64,000 nucleotides of DNA from Maritalea porphyrae (GCF_030159895.1 NZ_BSNI01000002.1:62001-126000), one strand, 5' to 3'. Shown: positions 8,792 through 18,752, counted from the first letter of the stretch. Notes: a model not told the origin generated them from the letters alone. Numbers and translations: made by a program.

Positions 8792-9703
8792 TTAATCCTT
8801 GGCCAAAGGATGATGTTCTTGCACCAGCGCCGTCAAGCGCTCATCCAAAATATGGGTGTAGATCTGCGTTGTTGAAATATCAGAATGCCCCAACAATAGC
8901 TGTACTACACGAAGATCGGCACCCCTTTCCAACAAATGTGAGGCAAAAGCATGGCGCAAAATATGTGGCGAGATTTTTTTGGTGTCTAACCCAGCGCGCC
9001 CGGCCAACGCTTTTAACTCACGCGCAAATACTTGCCGGGCCATAAAACCCGTTTCAGTGTTCGCAGGGAACACAAACCGCCCCGGTGGCAATTGCCCCAA
9101 ATAGGCCAACAAAGCATCTTTTGCTCTATCATTTAGCGGCACCACGCGCTCTTTGTTGCCCTTACCGATGATATTCAGCATTGAACCTTCGCGCGTCACG
9201 CTGGATCGCAACAACCCCACAAGTTCAGATACGCGCATCCCGGTACCATACAAGAGCTCTAAAAGCACATAAAGTTTTTGCGCGCGCAACTTTGCTTTGG
9301 GCGCAAGCTCTGGGTCTGCAGCTTCCAACTCTGCTTGCCCAAAAAGCTGATCCACTTCTTCAATCGACATTGTTTTGGGTAGCTTCGTGCCCGCTCTTGG
9401 TGCTGGGATCACCCGCGTAGGATCATCCTTGCGTGCGCCATCGGATACCAGAAACTGATAAAATTGCTTGATGGAGCTTAGGCGTCGTGCCGCACTTGAA
9501 GCGGCAAAGCCACGTTCGTCCAGCGAAATCAAATAGTGCTGCACCAAATGCCGATCAGCATTCCCAACGGGTGCCTTTTTCGAAGCTGCAAATTGCGCAT
9601 AGTCAATTAGATCGCGCCGATAAGCTTCAAGTGTGTTCGCCGCGGCGCCCCGCTCTGCGCTCATCATTTCGAGGAAGTTTTCGATCAATAAATGATCGTT
9701 CAT
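8792..9703 (-). CDS. xerD: tyrosine recombinase XerD
   Basis: A 303-aa site-specific recombinase that resolves chromosome dimers at dif with XerC. It has an N-terminal SAM-like core-binding domain (FLEMMSAERGAAANTLEAYR) and a catalytic domain with the full set of residues: Arg in GTGMRVSELVGL, Lys in GKGNKERVVPL, HxxR in HILRHAFASHL, the second His in LLGHSDISTT, and the tyrosine in QIYTH. It starts 9 bases after the stop of the small membrane protein gene, with which it probably forms an operon. Confidence 0.95.
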   Translation of the reverse strand: MNDHLLIENFLEMMSAERGAAANTLEAYRRDLIDYAQFAASKKAPVGNADRHLVQHYLISLDERGFAASSAARRLSSIKQFYQFLVSDGARKDDPTRVIPAPRAGTKLPKTMSIEEVDQLFGQAELEAADPELAPKAKLRAQKLYVLLELLYGTGMRVSELVGLLRSSVTREGSMLNIIGKGNKERVVPLNDRAKDALLAYLGQLPPGRFVFPANTETGFMARQVFARELKALAGRAGLDTKKISPHILRHAFASHLLERGADLRVVQLLLGHSDISTTQIYTHILDERLTALVQEHHPLAKD

Positions 9704-9712
9704 CGCGATCGC

Positions 9713-9862
9713 CTAATTGTTGCCAAACAAATCACGCGTTGGAATGCGTTGGCTTATCTCACGGGGCTCAGGCTCAACAAATATGGTGAGCGCATACATA
9801 CCACCAACCCCTAACGCAGCAAGAAAGCCAATAAAGAATACAAAACGGAATAGCGTAGGCAT
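9713..9862 (-). CDS. small single-pass membrane protein (49 aa)
   Basis: A short ORF of 49 aa starting MPTLFRFVFFIGFLAALG and ending RIPTRDLFGNN. One hydrophobic helix (about residues 5-28) is followed by a short hydrophilic tail rich in Glu, Pro and Arg (EPEPREISQRIP). GGAGGAACC lies 9-14 bases before the ATG, a strong ribosome site. A similar small protein with a '...FVEP..REI..RIP' tail is, to my knowledge, common at this place between xerD and aroK in Hyphomicrobiales. The function is unknown. Confidence 0.8.
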   Translation of the reverse strand: MPTLFRFVFFIGFLAALGVGGMYALTIFVEPEPREISQRIPTRDLFGNN

Positions 9863-9999
9863 TGGGTGTTGGTTCCTCCAGTTACCCTACTTTTGGGCCA
9901 TTTTGCGCTTTCGATCAAGCATTTGATTGACGGTTGTGGCTTGACAATTTGCCTCCACATCGCTTCAACCTCACATTCAAGGTCAAGCTGGAGATATTA

Positions 10000-10599
10000 G
10001 TGCCCGTCGAATTGGACAGCACCGTGGTGCAACGCAATGCTGAACGCGTCAACACACATCGCGCGGGTAAGCCGATTGTCATAATCGGCATGATGGGCGC
10101 CGGAAAATCCACTGTAGGCAAACGCGTTGCGCATTTTTTGAACCTTGATTTTGTTGATAGCGATGACGAGATCGAACTCGCAGCCGGCATGCCAATTCCC
10201 GACATTTTTGAAACCCATGGCGAAGAAGAATTTCGCGCAGGTGAAACACGCGTGATTGCCCGCCTTTTAAGAACGCGTCGTGATGCCATCATTTCCACCG
10301 GCGGTGGGGCCTTTATGGACGCCACAACTCGGAAAAACATCGCCCAGCATGGAATTTGCGTGTGGCTCAAAGCCGACGTGGAACTGTTGTTTGAGCGCGT
10401 ATCGCGCCGCAACACCCGACCGCTATTACACACGCCGGATCCGTTTGGCACACTAAAAGCGCTGGTCGATCAGCGCTATCCAACCTACGCTGAAGCCGAT
10501 CTAACTGTGATGTCCCATGAAGCAACCCACGAACAAATTGCTTCTGAGATCATTGAAGCTCTCGCCGAGCATTTGGACCCGAACAAAAAGTCTGATTAA
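10000..10599 (+). CDS. aroK: shikimate kinase
   Basis: A 199-aa enzyme that phosphorylates shikimate with ATP at O3 in the chorismate pathway. It shows Walker A GMMGAGKSTVGKR, the shikimate-binding pair DSDDEIE and FRAGETRVI, the GGGAF motif and the lid RNTRPLL. The start is taken as GTG 10000, eight bases after GGAG (9989-9992); the frame is open further upstream to a TTG at 9934. aroB begins two bases after its stop. Confidence 0.93.
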   Translation: MPVELDSTVVQRNAERVNTHRAGKPIVIIGMMGAGKSTVGKRVAHFLNLDFVDSDDEIELAAGMPIPDIFETHGEEEFRAGETRVIARLLRTRRDAIISTGGGAFMDATTRKNIAQHGICVWLKADVELLFERVSRRNTRPLLHTPDPFGTLKALVDQRYPTYAEADLTVMSHEATHEQIASEIIEALAEHLDPNKKSD

Positions 10600-10601
10600 A
10601 C

Positions 10602-11711
10602 ATGACAAACAGCAATATCGTTCATATTGACCTGGGTGACCGCGCCTATGACATCAATGTGGCGCACGACGCCATTGACACTTTGGGCGCGAAACTAAAA
10701 ACAATGTTTCCCGGCGCACGGTACGGCATCGTCACCGATGAAAATGTTCAGCGCGAACAATTACCCCGCCTCAAAAAAGCGCTTGAAGCGGAAGGGTTAA
10801 ACTACGCGGTCGTCACAATTCCGGCTGGCGAAAGCTCAAAGTGCAACGCCATGTTGAACCAAGTCGTTGAAGCTTTATTGGCGGAACGCTTGGAGCGAAC
10901 AGACATCATCATCGCATTCGGTGGTGGCGTCGTCGGCGATCTGGCTGGGTTTGCCGCTTCAATCATCCGGCGCGGGATGGATTTTGTGCAAGTGCCAACA
11001 TCACTTCTGGCGCAGGTAGACAGTTCGGTTGGCGGAAAAACCGGCATCAATTCACCGCACGGCAAAAATCTAATCGGTGCATTCCATCAACCACGATATG
11101 TCGCGGCGGACCTTGCAGCGCTTGGCACGCTTTCAGAGCGCCAGTTCCGTGCAGGCTATGCTGAAATGGCCAAATATGGCTTGATTGATGACGCTAAGTT
11201 TTTCTACTGGCTGGAGGAAAACTGGCGCGAAGTCTTTGAAGGCGGACCTGCACGCGCCGAGGCCATTGCACATTCTTGTCGTGCAAAAGCGCGATTTGTG
11301 GCAGCTGACGAAAAAGAGCATGGCGCGCGCGCTTTGCTCAATCTCGGTCATACTTTTGGCCACGCATTTGAGGCAGTTACCGGCTACTCTGATCGTTTGT
11401 TGCACGGAGAGGCGATTGCCATAGGCATGGTTCTAGCACATCGCTATTCAACCAAAATCGGCATCGCCAACGGGCAAGACGCTGTTCGTGTCACCAATCA
11501 CTTCAAATCGGTTGGCCTACCGACAGAATTGAGCGATATTCCGGGCGAGCTAGCTTCAACTGAAGAATTGATGCACCATATTGCCCAAGACAAGAAAGTT
11601 TCGCGCGGCGCGCTGACTTTCATTCTAACAAATGGCGTTGGTGAAGCTTTCATCGAAAAGAACGTGGACCCAACTTCAATTTCTGCTTTTCTTGAGGAGC
11701 AAAGAAACTAA
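10602..11711 (+). CDS. aroB: 3-dehydroquinate synthase
   Basis: A 369-aa NAD+- and metal-dependent cyclase that converts DAHP to 3-dehydroquinate, the second step of the shikimate pathway. Diagnostic segments are IPAGESSK, GGGVVGDLAGFAAS, PTSLLAQVDSSVGGKTGIN, a metal-binding LNLGHTFGHAFE and DKKVSRGALTFIL. It is encoded two bases after aroK, and its TAA stop overlaps the ATG of the next gene (TAATG), so the three genes are translationally linked. Confidence 0.96.
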   Translation: MTNSNIVHIDLGDRAYDINVAHDAIDTLGAKLKTMFPGARYGIVTDENVQREQLPRLKKALEAEGLNYAVVTIPAGESSKCNAMLNQVVEALLAERLERTDIIIAFGGGVVGDLAGFAASIIRRGMDFVQVPTSLLAQVDSSVGGKTGINSPHGKNLIGAFHQPRYVAADLAALGTLSERQFRAGYAEMAKYGLIDDAKFFYWLEENWREVFEGGPARAEAIAHSCRAKARFVAADEKEHGARALLNLGHTFGHAFEAVTGYSDRLLHGEAIAIGMVLAHRYSTKIGIANGQDAVRVTNHFKSVGLPTELSDIPGELASTEELMHHIAQDKKVSRGALTFILTNGVGEAFIEKNVDPTSISAFLEEQRN

Positions 11712-12991
11712 TGGCTGAATTTTTTGCATCGATGCCCCCTTCCTTTTGGATTTCCGTGGCGGCCATTCTGGTGCTTTTGGCCCTGTCTGGCTTTTTCTCT
11801 GGTTCTGAAACCGCACTGACCGCTGCTTCGCGCGCGCGCATCCACAATTGGGTGAAGGCCGGCAACAACCGCGCCAAAATCGTTGAGAAACTCATTGCCG
11901 ACAAGGAACGCCTGATCGGGGCGCTGTTGTTAGGCAACAATTTGGTCAACATCCTTGCTTCATCCTTGGCCACCAGCGTGTTGATCGCCTTGTTTGGTGA
12001 CACAGGTGTGATTTACGCCACGATCGCAATGACCGCGATGGTGGTGATCTTTTCAGAGGTCTTGCCCAAAACTTGGGCCATATCTAAGCCTGATGAATTT
12101 GCCCTTGGTACTGCTCCGTTTGTCCGCCCAATCGTTGCCCTTTTTGCGCCGATCACCTTTGCCATCCAAAAACTCGTCAATGCCCTGCTACGTCTTATTG
12201 GTGCACGCCGAGAAGGCGACGAAAGCGGCATGACTGGCCACGAAGAGCTGCGCGGCACCGTGGACCTGCTGCACAAAGAAGGTGAAGTGGTCAAAAATGA
12301 CCGCGACATGCTTGGCGGCATTCTGGACTTAAGCGCGCTTGAAGTGTCCGATGTGATGGTGCACCGCACAAAAATGCTCGCGCTTGACGCCGAATTGCCC
12401 AAAGAACAACTGGTTCAAGAAATCCTTGAAAGCCCCTACACGCGTATCCCTTTGTGGAAAGACGACCAGGAGAACATCGTTGGCGTCGTGCATGCAAAAG
12501 ACTTGTTGCGCGCCCTGTTTAAAGCCGGTGGCAATGTCGAACAATTGGACATTGAGGCCATCGTATCAAAACCGTGGTTTGTGCCGGACACAACGCCGGT
12601 GCAGGCCCAACTCAACGCGTTCTTACGTGAAAATGCCCACTTTGCGCTTGTGGTAGATGAATATGGCGAGGTCGAGGGCCTCATCACGCTTGAAGACATA
12701 CTTGAGGAAATCGTTGGCGAAATCGCTGACGAGCATGATGAAGTAATGGAAGGCGCAAAGAAGCAACCCGACGGCTCCTATATCGTTGACGGCTCACTGC
12801 CGATTCGCGATCTAAACCGTGCTCTTGATTGGCAACTCCCCGACGAGAATGCCACAACGATTGCCGGCCTAGTGCTGGATGAAGCGAAAATGATTCCAAA
12901 CGTCAATCAGACTTTTACGTTTCACGGCAAGCGTTTCAGGGTGCTGAAAAAAGAGCGAAATCGCATCACAGAACTAAAGATAATTCCGTAA
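11711..12991 (+). CDS. CNNM/CorC-type transporter-associated protein (DUF21 + CBS pair + CorC_HlyC)
   Basis: A 426-aa inner-membrane protein of the hemolysin/CNNM family, relatives of which export Mg2+ or act on Mg/Co homeostasis. The DUF21 membrane region (about residues 10-190) begins FSGSETALTAASRARIH, followed by two CBS domains (VMVHRTKMLAL...; FALVVDEYGEVEGLITLEDI) and a C-terminal CorC_HlyC domain ending FHGKRFRVLKKERNRITEL. It is coupled to aroB by a one-base overlap. The aroK-aroB-CNNM order is, as I recall it, frequent in Rhizobiales. Confidence 0.9.
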   Translation: MAEFFASMPPSFWISVAAILVLLALSGFFSGSETALTAASRARIHNWVKAGNNRAKIVEKLIADKERLIGALLLGNNLVNILASSLATSVLIALFGDTGVIYATIAMTAMVVIFSEVLPKTWAISKPDEFALGTAPFVRPIVALFAPITFAIQKLVNALLRLIGARREGDESGMTGHEELRGTVDLLHKEGEVVKNDRDMLGGILDLSALEVSDVMVHRTKMLALDAELPKEQLVQEILESPYTRIPLWKDDQENIVGVVHAKDLLRALFKAGGNVEQLDIEAIVSKPWFVPDTTPVQAQLNAFLRENAHFALVVDEYGEVEGLITLEDILEEIVGEIADEHDEVMEGAKKQPDGSYIVDGSLPIRDLNRALDWQLPDENATTIAGLVLDEAKMIPNVNQTFTFHGKRFRVLKKERNRITELKIIP

Positions 12992-13118
12992 GCATTTCCT
13001 GCAACTCGGCGGCTTCATATACATACTACGGCGTTGAATTGTCAATGTTTTTCGCGATGCGTAAAATGCAATCTAAATTGCCGAACATATCCTAATATCT
13101 GACGCCTATTCTTTGGGC

Positions 13119-14729
13119 ATGATGATGAGAAATTGTTTGAGCAAATTGGCAGCGTTTTTTAGGGGTGATCCTTCGATCAGCCCCATATGCCTAACTTTGT
13201 TTCAAACAGCAGGCGCAACGGTATTGGCATCTTTTCTTGCTGTGCTCGCCTTTAAAACAGTTGGCGTGCATTATGCTGGGGTTTGGTATCAGCTTGGCGT
13301 AACCTTGGTAGTCGCGTCGTTTGTTGCGCCAATATTTCTTTATCCCACATATCGAACCTCCGCGAATTTGCAAAAGGCAAATGCAATAATTGCAGAGCAA
13401 GCGACAACAGATCACCTTACTGGTTTGCCTAACATGTTGGCGCTGTCTAGCGAACTAGCGCAGCTATTGGCGCAAGGCGACCGGCATCAACCATTCGCCG
13501 TCCACTTCCTCGATATTGATCGCTTTAAGCAGGTGAACGATTCTCTTGGTCACGATGTTGGAAACGAGCTCATTGCAGCAACCGGTCAACGCATTCAAGA
13601 ATGGGTAGGCGATGCGGGATTTGTCGCCCGGTTCGGCGGCGACGAATTCGTGGTTATCCAATACCACACATCCAATGAAATGGCGGCAACGCAGTTTGGG
13701 CGCGAGCTGCGTGTGCACCTAGCCAAACGCTACAATTTGTCTGACCATGAAGTAAATGTCACAACCTCAATCGGCACCGCACTTTCGCCTTTGCATGGCG
13801 AGGGTCAGGACCAGTTGTTAAAAGCGGCCGACCTTGCCCTCTACAAGGCAAAAGAAACCGGCCACTCCTCTTGTGTTTTCGAACCACGTTTCGCATCTGA
13901 GGCATCCAATCGTCGTCGTATTGAAGGCATTTTACGGGACACGATTGCACATGGCACACTCAAGCCGCGCTATCACTCTATTGTGCACGCGCAAAACCCC
14001 TTACAAATTGCTGGATTTGAAGCCCTTTGCCGCATCGAATTGCCCGACGGTGAGGTGTTAAACCCCGAACAGTTCATTCCCGTGGCTGAGAGCACCGGTT
14101 TGATTTTGGATATCGGCGCCTATATGTTGCAACAAGCTTGCTTTGAATGCGCAAACTGGCACCCAGATCTATTTGTTTCAGTCAACGTATCGCCCGTACA
14201 ACTTATCCGCTCTGACTTTTTGACAACTGTGCAAGAAGCGCTGAACGACAGCGGGTTACCGCCCTATCGCTTGGAGCTGGAAATCACAGAATCCGTTCTC
14301 ATCAACGATGTTGAACACATCCGCACAACGCTAGAACGTGTGCGCGCCCTTGGCGTGCAAATTGCACTCGACGACTTTGGTGCCGGCTATTGCGGATTGC
14401 ATTACTTGCGCCAGATCGAGATCGACAAAATCAAAATCGACAAGTCCATTATCGACGATGCGGAAACCGTCGAAATCTCGCGCAATATTCTGAATGGTGT
14501 TTCCTTAATCGCCAAACAAATGGATATCACATTGGTTGCAGAAGGCGTTGACGACATCTCAAAAGCAGAGTTTTTGTGCCAGGGTGAGCGCGTACATCAG
14601 TTCCAAGGCTACTTGTTCTCAAAACCAGTTAGTGCAGCTGATGCGCGCCGGATGCAGAAAATCCTTCCCCAACAATCCACACCCGACAACGTTATTCAGT
14701 TACCTGTTCGCAAGAAAGACAGCGTTTAA
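13119..14729 (+). CDS. GGDEF-EAL protein (c-di-GMP turnover)
   Basis: A 536-aa inner-membrane protein. Two hydrophobic helices near the N-terminus (about residues 25-48 and 57-78) are followed by a GGDEF domain (ARFGGDEFVV at about 171-180) and an EAL domain. The cyclase lacks the RxxD inhibitory site: the equivalent position reads GDAG. The EAL residues look intact (GFEALCRI, VSVNVSP, EITESVL, DDFGAGY, DKIKIDKS, FQGYLFSKP), except that EGVE is EGVD. It probably has phosphodiesterase activity; cyclase activity is possible. Three consecutive ATGs (13119, 13122, 13125) are candidate starts. Confidence 0.9.
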   Translation: MMMRNCLSKLAAFFRGDPSISPICLTLFQTAGATVLASFLAVLAFKTVGVHYAGVWYQLGVTLVVASFVAPIFLYPTYRTSANLQKANAIIAEQATTDHLTGLPNMLALSSELAQLLAQGDRHQPFAVHFLDIDRFKQVNDSLGHDVGNELIAATGQRIQEWVGDAGFVARFGGDEFVVIQYHTSNEMAATQFGRELRVHLAKRYNLSDHEVNVTTSIGTALSPLHGEGQDQLLKAADLALYKAKETGHSSCVFEPRFASEASNRRRIEGILRDTIAHGTLKPRYHSIVHAQNPLQIAGFEALCRIELPDGEVLNPEQFIPVAESTGLILDIGAYMLQQACFECANWHPDLFVSVNVSPVQLIRSDFLTTVQEALNDSGLPPYRLELEITESVLINDVEHIRTTLERVRALGVQIALDDFGAGYCGLHYLRQIEIDKIKIDKSIIDDAETVEISRNILNGVSLIAKQMDITLVAEGVDDISKAEFLCQGERVHQFQGYLFSKPVSAADARRMQKILPQQSTPDNVIQLPVRKKDSV

Positions 14730-14733
14730 TCAA

Positions 14734-15003
14734 TTACTCGGTGCTGCTTGGGCTGACCTCAATCGCAAATGCGTGGATGGTTTCTTTCAACTCTTCAGCC
14801 AGACACTCCATAATCGCTCGATGTTGCGCGACACGCAGTTTCCCGTCCAATGAACGGGCGGCAATTTGTACCCGAAAATGTGAGTTCCCGCCTTCGCGAT
14901 ATCCTGCGTGACCGCGATGCAACTCACTCTCATCAATCACGTTTAGATGAGTTGGCTGAAATTCTTTCGTTAATTTCTCAATGATTGTCTGTTTCATCGA
15001 CAT
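14734..15003 (-). CDS. BolA family protein
   Basis: An 89-aa BolA-fold protein. These proteins partner monothiol glutaredoxins in Fe-S trafficking and some act as regulators. The family pattern is clear: ESELHRGHAGYREGGNSHFRV with the conserved His residues, then RSLDGKLRVAQHRAIMECLAEEL and HAFAIE at the end. It is convergent with the GGDEF-EAL gene (4 bases apart) and divergent from the J-domain gene, a neighbour pair I associate with alphaproteobacteria. An alternative start two codons in gives MKQTI. Confidence 0.93.
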   Translation of the reverse strand: MSMKQTIIEKLTKEFQPTHLNVIDESELHRGHAGYREGGNSHFRVQIAARSLDGKLRVAQHRAIMECLAEELKETIHAFAIEVSPSSTE

Positions 15004-15074
15004 AAGGGGTTTTGCTCTCGCCGGTTTTTGATGTAAAAGAGGTGTCCTTTTCTCTAACTTTAAGAGCCCCTACA

Positions 15075-15695
15075 TTGAATTCAAAGCTCTTCGACAAAAT
15101 AAAAGTAAAGCGTCGCGCTAGCTCAGCGGCCAAACCAGAAGATGATTTGCCGCGCTGTGCTTGGAAGGGCTGCGACCAACCTGGTGCGCACAAAGCGCCC
15201 AAAGGTCCAGATCTGCCAGGCTATTACCAGTTTTGTGTGACCCATGTGCGCGAGTACAACAAGAACTACAATTTCTTCTCAGAAATGAATGATGAGGAAA
15301 TTCAAAAAGTTGTAACTGATCGCACCGGTGGACGCCCCACTTGGGATATGGGTGTCAACAAGGTTGGAAAAGATGCGACCGAAATGCCAAGCACGGCGGG
15401 TCGCAAGAAAAAGAATCACGACCCATCAAATGTCTTCCGTCGTTATGAACGCATGCAGGGCAAATCAGCAGGTCCAAACCGCTCTTCGGATCGCAAGATC
15501 CTAGAAGCCGACAAGAAGGCGCTGGAAATGCTTGATGTGGCACCAACATCGGGCCCTGATGAGATCAAAAAGGCCTATAAAGATTTGGTGAAAAAGCACC
15601 ACCCAGACATCAATGGTGGCGACAAAAGCTCTGAAGAGCGATTGCGCAATATTGTGACAGCCTACAATCATCTTAAATCCAAAGGATTTGTTTGA
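15075..15695 (+). CDS. J-domain protein
   Basis: A 206-aa protein with a C-terminal J domain (ALEMLDVAPTSGPDEIKKAY, then KKHHPDINGGD; HPD present), so it can probably stimulate an Hsp70 ATPase. The N-terminal half carries a paired-cysteine motif (CAWKGCDQPGAHKAPKG then FCVTHVREYNKNYNFF), conserved in alphaproteobacterial homologues. I choose TTG 15075 (giving NSKLFDKIKVKRR, the usual N-terminus) with AAGAG eight bases upstream; the frame is open back to a TTG at 15012, which would overlap the bolA promoter region. Its role beside BolA is unknown. Confidence 0.82.
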   Translation: MNSKLFDKIKVKRRASSAAKPEDDLPRCAWKGCDQPGAHKAPKGPDLPGYYQFCVTHVREYNKNYNFFSEMNDEEIQKVVTDRTGGRPTWDMGVNKVGKDATEMPSTAGRKKKNHDPSNVFRRYERMQGKSAGPNRSSDRKILEADKKALEMLDVAPTSGPDEIKKAYKDLVKKHHPDINGGDKSSEERLRNIVTAYNHLKSKGFV

Positions 15696-15718
15696 TTTTG
15701 CATGCGCCAAAATGATGC

Positions 15719-15740
15719 GGGCTCGGCACTAGTCGAGCCC
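15719..15740 (+). terminator. hairpin after the J-domain gene, weak terminator
   Basis: GGGCTCG (15719-15725) pairs with CGAGCCC (15734-15740) around an 8-base loop, 24 bases after the stop codon. The following AAACTTTG is poor in T, so termination may be inefficient. Confidence 0.45.
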
Positions 15741-15853
15741 AAACTTTGTTGCTATAAATTTTCCATCACAACCACATCCCGCCCTACCTTTTGCGCGCAA
15801 ACTGTGCCAAAACCCCAATTGACGAATACGTTTTATCTAAAAGGTTAGCCATA

Positions 15854-16831
15854 ATGACCGTGACAGCACCCCTGCCCGATACCGAATATTCAGTTCGTGA
15901 CCTTTTCGGCATTGATTCAGATTTGGTGGTCAAAGGATATAAAGAGCGCACTGAGCATGTGCCGCCTGTTGATCCTGACTATCTGTTCGACAAAGCCACC
16001 ACATTGGCCATTCTAGCAGGCTTCGAGCACAATCGACGTGTCATGGTTCAGGGCTATCACGGCACGGGTAAATCGACCCACATTGAACAAGTCGCCGCAC
16101 GCCTGAACTGGCCGCTTGTGCGGGTGAACTTGGATAGCCATGTCAGCCGGATCGATTTGGTGGGTAAAGATGCCATCGTCATTAAAGACGGCAAGCAAAT
16201 CACCGAGTTCCGCGACGGCATTTTGCCATGGGCGTTGAAGAACAATGTCGCCATCGTATTCGACGAATATGATGCAGGTCGCCCAGACGTTATGTTCGTA
16301 ATCCAACGCGTGTTGGAGGTATCTGGCCGCCTTACTTTGCTTGACCAGAACAAAGTGATCGAGCCGCACCCAGCCTTCCGTTTATTCTCAACAACCAACA
16401 CGATTGGTTTGGGCGATACATCAGGTCTTTATCACGGCACTCAGCAGATCAACCAAGGTCAGATGGACCGTTGGTCAATCGTGACCACATTGAACTATTT
16501 GCCGCACGAAAAAGAAGTTGGCATTGTTTTGGCCAAAGCCAAAAGCTTTGACACTGAAGAAGGTCGCCAAACCATTTCCAACATGGTGCGCCTTGCAGAC
16601 CTTACGCGTTCGGCCTTCATCAACGGCGATCTTTCAACCGTGATGAGCCCACGAACAGTGATCACATGGGCGGAAAACGCACAGATCTTTGGTGATGTGG
16701 GTATGGCGTTCCGCCTGACCTTCCTCAACAAATGTGACGAGTTGGAACGCGCGGTTGTCGCTGAATTCTATCAGCGCGTCTTTGGCACTGACTTGCCAGA
16801 ATCTGCCGCGAACATCGCTTTGAGCGCCTAA
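15854..16831 (+). CDS. cobS: aerobic cobaltochelatase subunit CobS
   Basis: A 325-aa MoxR/AAA+ ATPase which, with CobT, drives CobN to insert Co2+ into hydrogenobyrinate diamide in the aerobic B12 pathway. Walker A is [12 protein letters not shown], Walker B is IVFDEYDAG, and the N-terminal motif DLFGIDSDL is typical. The start at 15854 ([12 protein letters not shown]) follows AAAGG and agrees with the usual CobS length; the frame extends 21 codons further upstream. cobT begins 17 bases after its stop. No cobalamin riboswitch is apparent upstream. Confidence 0.95.
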   Translation: MTVTAPLPDTEYSVRDLFGIDSDLVVKGYKERTEHVPPVDPDYLFDKATTLAILAGFEHNRRVMVQGYHGTGKSTHIEQVAARLNWPLVRVNLDSHVSRIDLVGKDAIVIKDGKQITEFRDGILPWALKNNVAIVFDEYDAGRPDVMFVIQRVLEVSGRLTLLDQNKVIEPHPAFRLFSTTNTIGLGDTSGLYHGTQQINQGQMDRWSIVTTLNYLPHEKEVGIVLAKAKSFDTEEGRQTISNMVRLADLTRSAFINGDLSTVMSPRTVITWAENAQIFGDVGMAFRLTFLNKCDELERAVVAEFYQRVFGTDLPESAANIALSA

Positions 16832-16848
16832 CAGAATAAAGGCAAATT

Positions 16849-18738
16849 ATGTCTGGCATTTCAAAACGCGCCAACAAGCCTGATCCGTCTGCCACGTTGA
16901 AAAACGCGGTTGGCGTAACCATGCGCGCCATTGCCGAAGACAAAGAATTGGAGGTGGCATTCACCTCTGATCGTCCTTTGTTGACCAAAGACAAAGCGCG
17001 GCTGGCCAACTTGCCGCGCATGCCAAAGCCAGAAGACATCGCTATTGCCCGTGGGCAGGGCGATGCGATGGCGATGCGTCTTGCTGCGCACGACCAAAAA
17101 CTGCACAAGAAGTTTTCGCCACAAGACCCCGAAGCGCGCGCAGTGTTCGACGCGCTAGAACAGGTCCGCGTTGAAGCGTTGGGGACCGAACGTTTGCCCG
17201 GCATGAAGGGCAATTTGGCAGCCATGCTCGAGGACAAATTGTTCCGCGCAAACTATGCCTCCATCTCTGACATTGCGGACGCGCCGCTTGCCGAAGCGAT
17301 GGGCTTGGTGCTGCGCGAAAAACTTTTGGGTATCGGCATTCCATCTTCCGGTGAGAAACTGGTGGACTTGTGGCGCAAAACGATTGAACAAAAGGCAGGC
17401 GACCAACTGGACGAGTTGGCAAACCTTGTGGACGACCAAACAGAGTTTTCCAAAATCTGCCGCTCTGCCTTGCGCAATATGGAATTGATGGTCGACGCAG
17501 ATCCAACCGATCTGGATGGCGACGAAGATGATGCGGGTGAAGATGCTGATCCGCAAAACGCACCAGACGAAAATGCCGACAAGCAAGATGGCTCATCCGA
17601 GCAAGATGAAGAGCAAATTGACGCCGAACAAGCACCCGGCGACACCGAGCAAGAAGGTGAGGTAGAGGGCGAAGACGCTGACATGCAGGACATGGAAGAG
17701 CAGGACGCCCCGCTCGAACATGGCGAAGACAGCCCCAATGCCCAACCTGACGCTGACATTCCTGATCACTTCCGGAACATGCCGGAATATAAGATCTTCA
17801 CCACCAAGTTTGACGAAACAGTTGGTGCAGCCGAACTTTGCCCGCCTGAGGAACTTGAACAATTGCGCGCCCTTTTGGACAAGCAACTTGATGGGCTTTC
17901 CGGTGCCGTTGCGCGCTTGGCGAATAAGCTTCAACGCCGCCTAATGGCGCAACAAAACCGCTCTTGGGAATTTGACCTAGAAGAAGGTCTACTCGATACC
18001 GCACGGATCACGCGCGTGGTCACCGATCCGCTGCAACCACTTTCGTTTAAGATCGAAAAAGACACAGACTTCCGCGACACGGTTGTCACTTTGTTGATCG
18101 ACAATTCCGGGTCCATGCGCGGTCGCCCGATCACCATCGCGGCGATCTGCGGTGACATTCTCGCCCGAACGCTTGAGCGTTGTGGTGTGAAAGTTGAGAT
18201 TTTGGGCTTTACAACCCGCGCCTGGAAAGGCGGCAAATCTCGCGAAGCGTGGATGCAAGGTGGGCGCCCTGCAAATCCGGGTCGGATCAATGATATCCGC
18301 CACATCATCTATAAATCCGCTGACGAGCCTTGGCGACATGCCAAGTCAAATCTTGGATTGATGATGCGCGAAGGCCTGCTTAAAGAAAATATTGACGGTG
18401 AAGCACTGCAATGGGCGCATAAGCGAATTTTGGGTCGGCCCGAAAATCGCCGCATATTGATGGTGATTTCAGATGGCGCGCCTGTCGATGACAGCACGCA
18501 GTCTGTTAACCCCGGCAATTATTTGGAAAAGCACCTACGCTACGTGATTGAGGACATTGAAACCCGCTCGCCTGTTCAACTGGTCGCTATCGGTATTGGT
18601 CACGATGTGACCCGCTATTACCGACGTGCGGTTACCCTTTTGGACGCCGAGGAGCTAGCGGGCGCGCTCACCGACAATCTTGCAGCATTGTTTGACGAAG
18701 AATTGCCGCAAGAAACCCGTCGCCGAGGCCGCAAATAG
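16849..18738 (+). CDS. cobT: aerobic cobaltochelatase subunit CobT
   Basis: A 629-aa partner of CobS. An N-terminal region is followed by a long Asp/Glu-rich linker (about residues 218-300) and a C-terminal von Willebrand A domain with the MIDAS motif DNSGSMRG near residue 420, plus the later [12 protein letters not shown]. The linker and MIDAS layout are classical for CobT and parallel ChlD/BchD. It forms an operon with cobS. The TAG stop at 18736-18738 lies 14 bases before the first usual start codon of the next gene. Confidence 0.95.
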   Translation: MSGISKRANKPDPSATLKNAVGVTMRAIAEDKELEVAFTSDRPLLTKDKARLANLPRMPKPEDIAIARGQGDAMAMRLAAHDQKLHKKFSPQDPEARAVFDALEQVRVEALGTERLPGMKGNLAAMLEDKLFRANYASISDIADAPLAEAMGLVLREKLLGIGIPSSGEKLVDLWRKTIEQKAGDQLDELANLVDDQTEFSKICRSALRNMELMVDADPTDLDGDEDDAGEDADPQNAPDENADKQDGSSEQDEEQIDAEQAPGDTEQEGEVEGEDADMQDMEEQDAPLEHGEDSPNAQPDADIPDHFRNMPEYKIFTTKFDETVGAAELCPPEELEQLRALLDKQLDGLSGAVARLANKLQRRLMAQQNRSWEFDLEEGLLDTARITRVVTDPLQPLSFKIEKDTDFRDTVVTLLIDNSGSMRGRPITIAAICGDILARTLERCGVKVEILGFTTRAWKGGKSREAWMQGGRPANPGRINDIRHIIYKSADEPWRHAKSNLGLMMREGLLKENIDGEALQWAHKRILGRPENRRILMVISDGAPVDDSTQSVNPGNYLEKHLRYVIEDIETRSPVQLVAIGIGHDVTRYYRRAVTLLDAEELAGALTDNLAALFDEELPQETRRRGRK

Positions 18739-18752
18739 CTCGCTTTCTTTTT

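Noticed and set aside
15696-15853. Cobalamin riboswitch before cobS
   Set aside because: The 158-base gap holds only a short hairpin; there is no B12 box or room for the aptamer.
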